Source: Candidatus Parcubacteria bacterium (lineage in GTDB: Bacteria; Patescibacteriota; Patescibacteriia; CAIXNZ01). Taken from it: DNA of 8,613 nt. The stretch is from assembly GCA_026395675.1 (NCBI GenBank), contig JAPLYF010000078.1, positions 1 to 8,613 of the forward strand. The letters run 5' to 3'. Shown in pieces: positions 6,011 to 8,613 of the stretch; within the stretch, counting starts at the first letter, position 1; each line of letters begins with the position of its first letter. The notes under the pieces were generated by a model that was given only the letters and a program-made list of their open reading frames with translations, was not told where the DNA came from and ran no database searches. The position numbers and the translations under genes are program-made.

Positions 6011-6042
6011 TATAAAAGAAAAAAGAGGCAAAGCTGCCTCTT
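6011..6042 (-). terminator. Intrinsic terminator behind the relic gene
   Basis: On the - strand AAGAGGCA-GCTT-TGCCTCTT (6042-6023) is an 8-bp perfect stem with a tetraloop, followed by TTTTCTTTT (6022-6014). It lies 25 bp past the TAA of the relic C-terminal frame (6068-6070), so it was evidently the terminator of that lost - strand gene. Confidence 0.82.
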
Positions 6043-6067
6043 ATAAAAAGTTACTTTAATGAGCAAA

Positions 6068-6194
6068 TTACTGTTCCTCGTCGTCGTTTTCTTCTTCTTC
6101 CTCATCGTGGAAAAAGTGATGATGTTCAACTCGACGAGTTTGCTGCCCTTGATTCCTCCGCTGTCCTCGGATCCCTCTCCAAATTCCTTGAAAA
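6068..6194 (-). pseudogene. Orphan C-terminal tail of a lost gene (acidic, His-rich)
   Basis: In one - strand frame the sequence reads ALFQGIWRGIRGQRRNQGQQ, then TRRVEHHHFFHDEEEEENDDEE and Gln, ending in TAA (6068-6070) just before a good terminator. The Gly/Arg/Gln-rich to Asp/Glu-rich transition looks like an authentic disordered protein tail. Going upstream, the frame continues only to a TAG at about 6228 and has no ATG, GTG or TTG start, so it cannot be expressed alone. The rest of the gene was apparently lost when the IS fragment joined at about 6195. I cannot identify the parent protein. An alternative is that the tail joins the transposase-like frame by a +1 shift, but that seems unlikely because nothing in the tail resembles a transposase. 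Confidence 0.5.
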
Positions 6195-6389
6195 AGTGCT
6201 CTTAGGCCGCCTGGATTTGTTCTCCAACCCTATCCTGCCTTTTTCTTTGTAAGCATTTAGCCAGTATTTTAAAAACCTTTCACAAAAGGGGCATATTTTG
6301 GCCATATTCTTAATAGAAATTTCGCCATCAAGGATCGGTTTTATCCATCTAAATTTCTCTTCTTGTGTTGTTTTGGGCATAATTTTCAT
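6195..6389 (-). pseudogene. Truncated IS481-type transposase, N-terminal HTH only
   Basis: Residues 1-65 from the ATG at 6389 (MKIMPKTTQEEKFRWIKPIL, then DGEISIKNMAKICPFCERFL, a KYWLNAYKEKGRIGLENKSRRP segment and KST) match the N-terminal helix-turn-helix of IS481-like DDE transposases, with the typical Gly-Leu-Glu-Asn-Lys-Ser-Arg-Arg-Pro-Lys-Ser linker. A complete protein would run on for some 250 more residues, including the rve/DDE catalytic domain. None of it is present. After KST the open frame continues 22 residues of unrelated sequence (FSRNLERDPRTAEESR…) to a TGA at 6126-6128, which is read-through into the fused neighbour. The gene is catalytically dead. A second in-frame Met (residue 4) could be the original start. 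Confidence 0.75.
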
Positions 6390-6430
6390 ATGCCCTTAAT
6401 CTTAGCAAAAGTGCAAAATGTCTATACACA
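6195..6430 (-). mobile_element. 5'-end remnant of an IS481-like insertion sequence
   Basis: The transposase fragment is preceded on the - strand by TGTGTATAGACATTTTGC starting at 6430. Its opening TGT and position about 40 bp before the start codon fit an IS481-family terminal repeat. The other end is missing: homology stops at about 6195 inside the transposase. Only roughly 235 bp of an element of about 1 kb remain. The precise termini are inferred, because no second copy is available here. Confidence 0.55.
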
Positions 6431-6443
6431 TTACCTCTTGCTC

Positions 6444-6472
6444 TTGACTTTATATTACTTTTTTGCTAATAT
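6444..6472 (+). promoter_or_regulatory. Promoter of the HTH-GHKL operon (extended -10)
   Basis: TTGACT (6444-6449), a 17-bp spacer and TAATAT (6467-6472) with TGC (6464-6466) immediately upstream. The layout is the same as the promoter at 825-853, including the TGC extension. Transcription would begin near 6479, leaving a leader of about 155 nt. The -35 begins 13 bp from the inferred IS end. Confidence 0.75.
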
Positions 6473-6485
6473 CATTAATTAAAAG

Positions 6486-6539
6486 GTGAAGCTTGACCGA
6501 CAAGAGTCGGTGGCCTACCTTGATAAGATGCTGGCGTAA
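6486..6539 (+). CDS. Candidate 17-codon leader peptide
   Basis: GTG at 6486 opens a frame reading MKLDRQESVAYLDKMLA and ending in TAA (6537-6539). The start lies only about 7 nt after the predicted transcription start, so it would be read as a nearly leaderless message. The stop falls exactly at the foot of the GC hairpin. The frame runs through the ACCGAC hairpin and through the ACCTT alternative arm, so translating ribosomes would decide which leader fold forms. There is no run of one codon as in amino-acid attenuators. Length alone does not exclude chance, or it may be the tail of an old gene. Confidence 0.35.
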   Translation: MKLDRQESVAYLDKMLA

Positions 6540-6576
6540 CCCCGCACCGACCCGCACCGCGGGTCTGGTGCGGGGT
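6539..6576 (+). repeat. Long GC-rich hairpin in the operon leader
   Basis: ACCCCGCACC (6539-6548) pairs with GGTGCGGGGT (6567-6576), and GACCCGC (6549-6555) pairs with GCGGGTC (6559-6565). Together they make 17 pairs with a single bulged T and an ACC loop. It is far more GC-rich than its surroundings and its left half is itself a near tandem repeat (CCCGCACCG twice). No T run follows, so it is not a terminator. It is probably a dispersed palindrome that landed in, or was recruited by, the leader. Confidence 0.75.
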
Positions 6577-6633
6577 AGAAATCTAAAACCTTTAATGCTC
6601 TTTTAAAACAAAAAACTTGAGGAAGGAGAAAAA

Positions 6634-7419
6634 ATGGAACAAGCTCAGAAAACAGTAGATTGTCTCAGGCGTTATTTGGCCAAATTAAATTCGGGCGCCA
6701 AAGGTTGCGCTAAAGACAGAGAGCCCATTATGAAATTTGTGGGTCTTGATGACCCAAGATCTCTGCGCTCCTGGCTCACAGGCGAATATAAGCCAATCGG
6801 TCTCAGAATGGTCAAGGTGCGCTATTTTTTGGAAAACCTGGACTATAAACTTTTGGAATTGGAAAAGCTGGACAGGAAAATTTATGAACTGGGCAAACTC
6901 ATTGCTTTTGGGAAACTTGATTTGTCCCAGGTTAGCCAAGAATTAGGTTATCGTGACAGATCTTTGTTAGAAATATTGCATGGCAAAAAAAAGACCTCCC
7001 AAGATAAACTTGATCGGATCAATCAGCTCTTGCAAAATTTTGCTAAGGGCTCTAAGGAACCGAGCAAGATTTCTTTACCAAGTCCAAAAGCAGAGCCGCT
7101 AGTCGTCAAGGCAGCACCAGCGGCAGAGAGTCCCCAATTACAAATAGTGCCTAATCTGGAAGAAGAAACAATTTCTTTGCTTGGCATTTTGAAAAATGTC
7201 ACTGCCTTACTGAAACCCAGATTAGATCATTTGCTTTCTGACAAAGTTTCAGCAGAAAGCAGACACAATTTCCGCCAGAGAGCTGGTCGGGAGCGTGTCT
7301 TTGATTTGTCCAATGAATTTTATCACCTCAATTTCCAGCTTAATTCCATGTGCAGTGAAAAAGCCAGAGAAAATGAGGCGAAAAACGCTCGGAATCAAAA
7401 TAAGGAGGTAAAGGAATAA
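6634..7419 (+). CDS. Unknown protein with two tandem HTH-like units and a helical C-terminus, partner of the GHKL ATPase
   Basis: A 261-residue protein I do not recognise. Two adjacent segments resemble each other: VGLDDPRSLRSWLTGEY… (about 36-68) and LGYRDRSLLEILHGKKK… (about 104-136), each going from Gly-Leu/Tyr through Arg-Ser-Leu and Leu-x-Gly into a Phe-Leu-Glu-Asn or Leu-Leu-Gln-Asn helix. This looks like a duplicated Xre/lambda-repressor-type HTH. Residues 138-175 are a Pro/Ala/Lys-rich flexible linker. Residues 176-245 are predicted helical with a distinctive segment (SRHNFRQRAGRERVFDLSNE), and the last 20 residues are charged. No signal peptide or membrane segment is visible. The ATG at 6634 has an AAGGAG Shine-Dalgarno (6623-6628) 5 nt upstream. 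The stop overlaps the start of the ATPase gene by one base, implying translational coupling and probably a shared complex. DNA binding is inferred. Confidence 0.85.
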   Translation: MEQAQKTVDCLRRYLAKLNSGAKGCAKDREPIMKFVGLDDPRSLRSWLTGEYKPIGLRMVKVRYFLENLDYKLLELEKLDRKIYELGKLIAFGKLDLSQVSQELGYRDRSLLEILHGKKKTSQDKLDRINQLLQNFAKGSKEPSKISLPSPKAEPLVVKAAPAAESPQLQIVPNLEEETISLLGILKNVTALLKPRLDHLLSDKVSAESRHNFRQRAGRERVFDLSNEFYHLNFQLNSMCSEKARENEAKNARNQNKEVKE

Positions 7420-8613
7420 TGAGTGAACCTGCCAGAAAAGAAAATTCAGAAGGTCTGAGCCCCTTTGCCTTTCATCAGGGCCTGACCTTGCTAAGAATTG
7501 CTGAACATTATCCATATTTGATCGATGTTGTGCTTGAGGCAATCCAAAATGCGCTTGATGCCCATGCTACAATTATCTGGGTTATGATTGACCACCAAAA
7601 ACGCAAACTCAGGATTGAAGACAATGGAGATGGCGCTTCCAAAAGCAAATTTGATAGGGCATTGCGATCCATTTGTGAAACCATGAAAGACGAGACCAAA
7701 CTAGGGCGTTGGGGCATGGGCTTAATCGCGCCCTTGGGTAAATGTGAATATTTCACTTATACTTCCACTCCCAAAGAAAACAACAATACCTACCTGAAGT
7801 GGAGGTTTGAAACAGAAAACATCAGGCAACAGAAAACCATTCAGGGCATACCATATGAAGAAATGCCCCTTATCCACTTTGACGAATTCGGGAAATCAAA
7901 AGGCGGCATTCCCTGGCGCACCCAGATTAAACTAATGCGCTTTACGGAAGACCGCACCACTTCCAAATTATCCCTTGCTTCCTTACATGATAGTGTTAAG
8001 GAAAAATATTCTGAAGCCATGAAAAAATTGGGAACCAAAATCATGGCCAAGATTATTTCTGCTGAAGGCAAAACAGAAGAAAAAATAATTTTGGCAGATG
8101 AATATCAGGGCAAATCCTTGCCCATATTCACTCGTGATCATTCTGACTCAGGCCAAACAACTTTCCGTCTTTATTTGGCCAGACAGACAGTAAAAGGCAA
8201 ACAAGGTAAAGTAGTTGTTGGCGAAATGTCCAATGATTTTCGGCTCAGCTTCAAAAAATTCCTTAAAACACCTGAGGGTTTTCTAAATAATAGAATAATT
8301 GAAGCGCTTTGCTCTGGCATATTTGAAGGCGAGATTTTGTCTGAAAAAGCCAGAATTGATTCAACACGCAAGTTCTTTAAAGAAAATGATGCCTTAGTTG
8401 GCTTATGCATTTCCATTGAAGAATGGTATGAAAAAATCGGCAAAGCTCATTTTCAGACAGCCAAAGAAGAAAAGCAAAATGACCGTTATCAACGGTTGGG
8501 CCTTCGTTCCATGGGAGTCATTGAATCCATCTTAAATCAGCCGCAATTTGATATTTTAAAAGATATCTTGCAAAAATTTAAAGTGGGATCAATTGGCCCT
8601 GGCCATGCTGAAC
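7419..8613 (+). CDS. GHKL (Bergerat-fold) ATPase, Hsp90/MutL/MORC-like, 3' end outside window
   Basis: An open frame of 398 codons runs from the ATG at 7419 to the window edge. The Bergerat ATP-binding motifs are clear. The N box is VVLEAIQNALDA (37-48) with catalytic Glu40 and Mg-binding Asn44. The G1 box is RIEDNGDGAS (65-74) with the adenine-contacting Asp68. The G2/lid is GRWGMGL (96-102). Residues about 160-310 should form the transducer domain, including a second-half segment (SGIFEGEILSEKARIDSTRK) like the DFLDLTPDR-type region of GHKL proteins. There is no histidine-kinase dimerisation helix upstream, so this is not a sensor kinase. Such ATPases dimerise on ATP binding and act as clamps in DNA repair, chromatin silencing, protein folding and some defence systems. 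The start overlaps the previous stop (TAATG), with AAGGAGGT at 7402-7409 as Shine-Dalgarno. The C-terminal effector, if any, is not visible. Confidence 0.88.
   Translation, partial: MSEPARKENSEGLSPFAFHQGLTLLRIAEHYPYLIDVVLEAIQNALDAHATIIWVMIDHQKRKLRIEDNGDGASKSKFDRALRSICETMKDETKLGRWGMGLIAPLGKCEYFTYTSTPKENNNTYLKWRFETENIRQQKTIQGIPYEEMPLIHFDEFGKSKGGIPWRTQIKLMRFTEDRTTSKLSLASLHDSVKEKYSEAMKKLGTKIMAKIISAEGKTEEKIILADEYQGKSLPIFTRDHSDSGQTTFRLYLARQTVKGKQGKVVVGEMSNDFRLSFKKFLKTPEGFLNNRIIEALCSGIFEGEILSEKARIDSTRKFFKENDALVGLCISIEEWYEKIGKAHFQTAKEEKQNDRYQRLGLRSMGVIESILNQPQFDILKDILQKFKVGSIGPGHAE

Larger units (their letters stand above)
5533..6011. other. Gene-free region upstream of ftsK
   Basis: About 480 bp without a convincing gene on either strand. 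Open frames here are short, rich in Phe/Leu/Ser, and lack ribosome-binding sites or recognisable domains. What can be seen is hairpins: AGGCAA…TTGCCT (5561-5579), GCCAATT…AATTGGC (5590-5620), CGGGC-TAC-GCCCG (about 5666-5678), a 12-bp perfect hairpin at 5812-5839, and AGAGC-TTC-GCTCT (5963-5975). It may be decayed gene sequence or a collection of repeats. Confidence 0.6.
6478..6596 (+). promoter_or_regulatory. Structured 5' leader with alternative pairings
   Basis: ATTAAAAGGT (6478-6487) can pair with ACCTTTAAT (6588-6596) with one bulged A, closing the whole leader. The same AAGGT (6483-6487) can instead pair with ACCTT at 6517-6521, and the two pairings exclude each other. Inside are a perfect hairpin ACCGAC-AAGA-GTCGGT (6496-6511), a possible GCC/GGC pair (6513-6515, 6533-6535) and the large GC hairpin at 6539-6576. 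The closing stem ends 37 nt before the first gene. The design resembles an attenuator or cis-regulatory RNA. I do not recognise a known riboswitch class. Confidence 0.5.

Noticed and set aside
5809..6015. Possible 68-aa gene on the + strand
   Set aside because: Begins within a perfect hairpin, has no RBS, biased Phe/Leu/Ser composition and no recognisable domain.
6126..6194. Last 22 residues of the transposase frame as genuine protein
   Set aside because: Sequence is unrelated to IS481 transposases and another frame over the same bases gives the coherent acidic tail with its own terminator.
6486..6539. Classical amino-acid attenuator peptide
   Set aside because: No run of a single regulatory codon (His, Trp, Leu etc.), and the genes downstream are not biosynthetic; retained only as a generic leader peptide candidate.
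6539..6576. GC hairpin as an intrinsic terminator in the operon leader
   Set aside because: No T run follows; it is followed by AGAAATCTAAAACC.

Overview
The window looks like a genome segment of a reduced, AT-rich bacterium, most plausibly Candidate Phyla Radiation (Patescibacteria). The grounds are the EF-P loop type (Arg-Met-Gln-Gln-Arg-Lys-Pro), several core genes without a Shine-Dalgarno sequence, many short GC-rich palindromic repeats between and inside genes, AT-rich short-period repeats in gaps, and an IS481-type transposase relic. Every intact gene with a visible end stops at TAA and no TGA recoding is needed. The lineage is inferred from these features, not proven.

Left part, + strand (1-1120): the 3' end of rpsR (ribosomal protein S18), then efp (EF-P), closed by an unusually elaborate terminator that can fold into a four-way junction. 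A perfect sigma70-type promoter (TTGACA, 17 bp, TGC-TATAAT) then drives a 49-residue, very basic protein whose own terminator overlaps its stop codon.

Middle, - strand (1133-5532): ftsK, a RodZ-like membrane HTH gene and recA, read in that order, with a recA terminator facing the one from the left. The order resembles the spoIIIE/ftsK ... rodZ(ymfM)-pgsA-cinA-recA region of Firmicutes with the middle genes missing. Palindromic repeats lie in both gaps, and one lies inside the ftsK coding sequence and encodes part of its acidic tail.

Gap (5533-6430): about 500 bp with hairpins but no convincing gene, then a - strand terminator, the acidic C-terminal end of a lost gene, and the 5' end of an IS481-like element fused onto it.

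Right part, + strand (6444-8613): the most interesting unit. A promoter with an extended -10 leads into a roughly 155-nt leader holding a 17-codon candidate peptide, alternative pairings and a 17-bp GC hairpin. Two overlapping genes with strong Shine-Dalgarno sequences follow: a 261-aa protein with two tandem HTH-like units and a conserved-looking helical C-terminus, and a GHKL (Bergerat-fold) ATPase that runs off the window. The pair looks like a DNA-binding or adaptor partner plus an ATPase switch. I do not recognise it as a characterised system, and its function is unknown.
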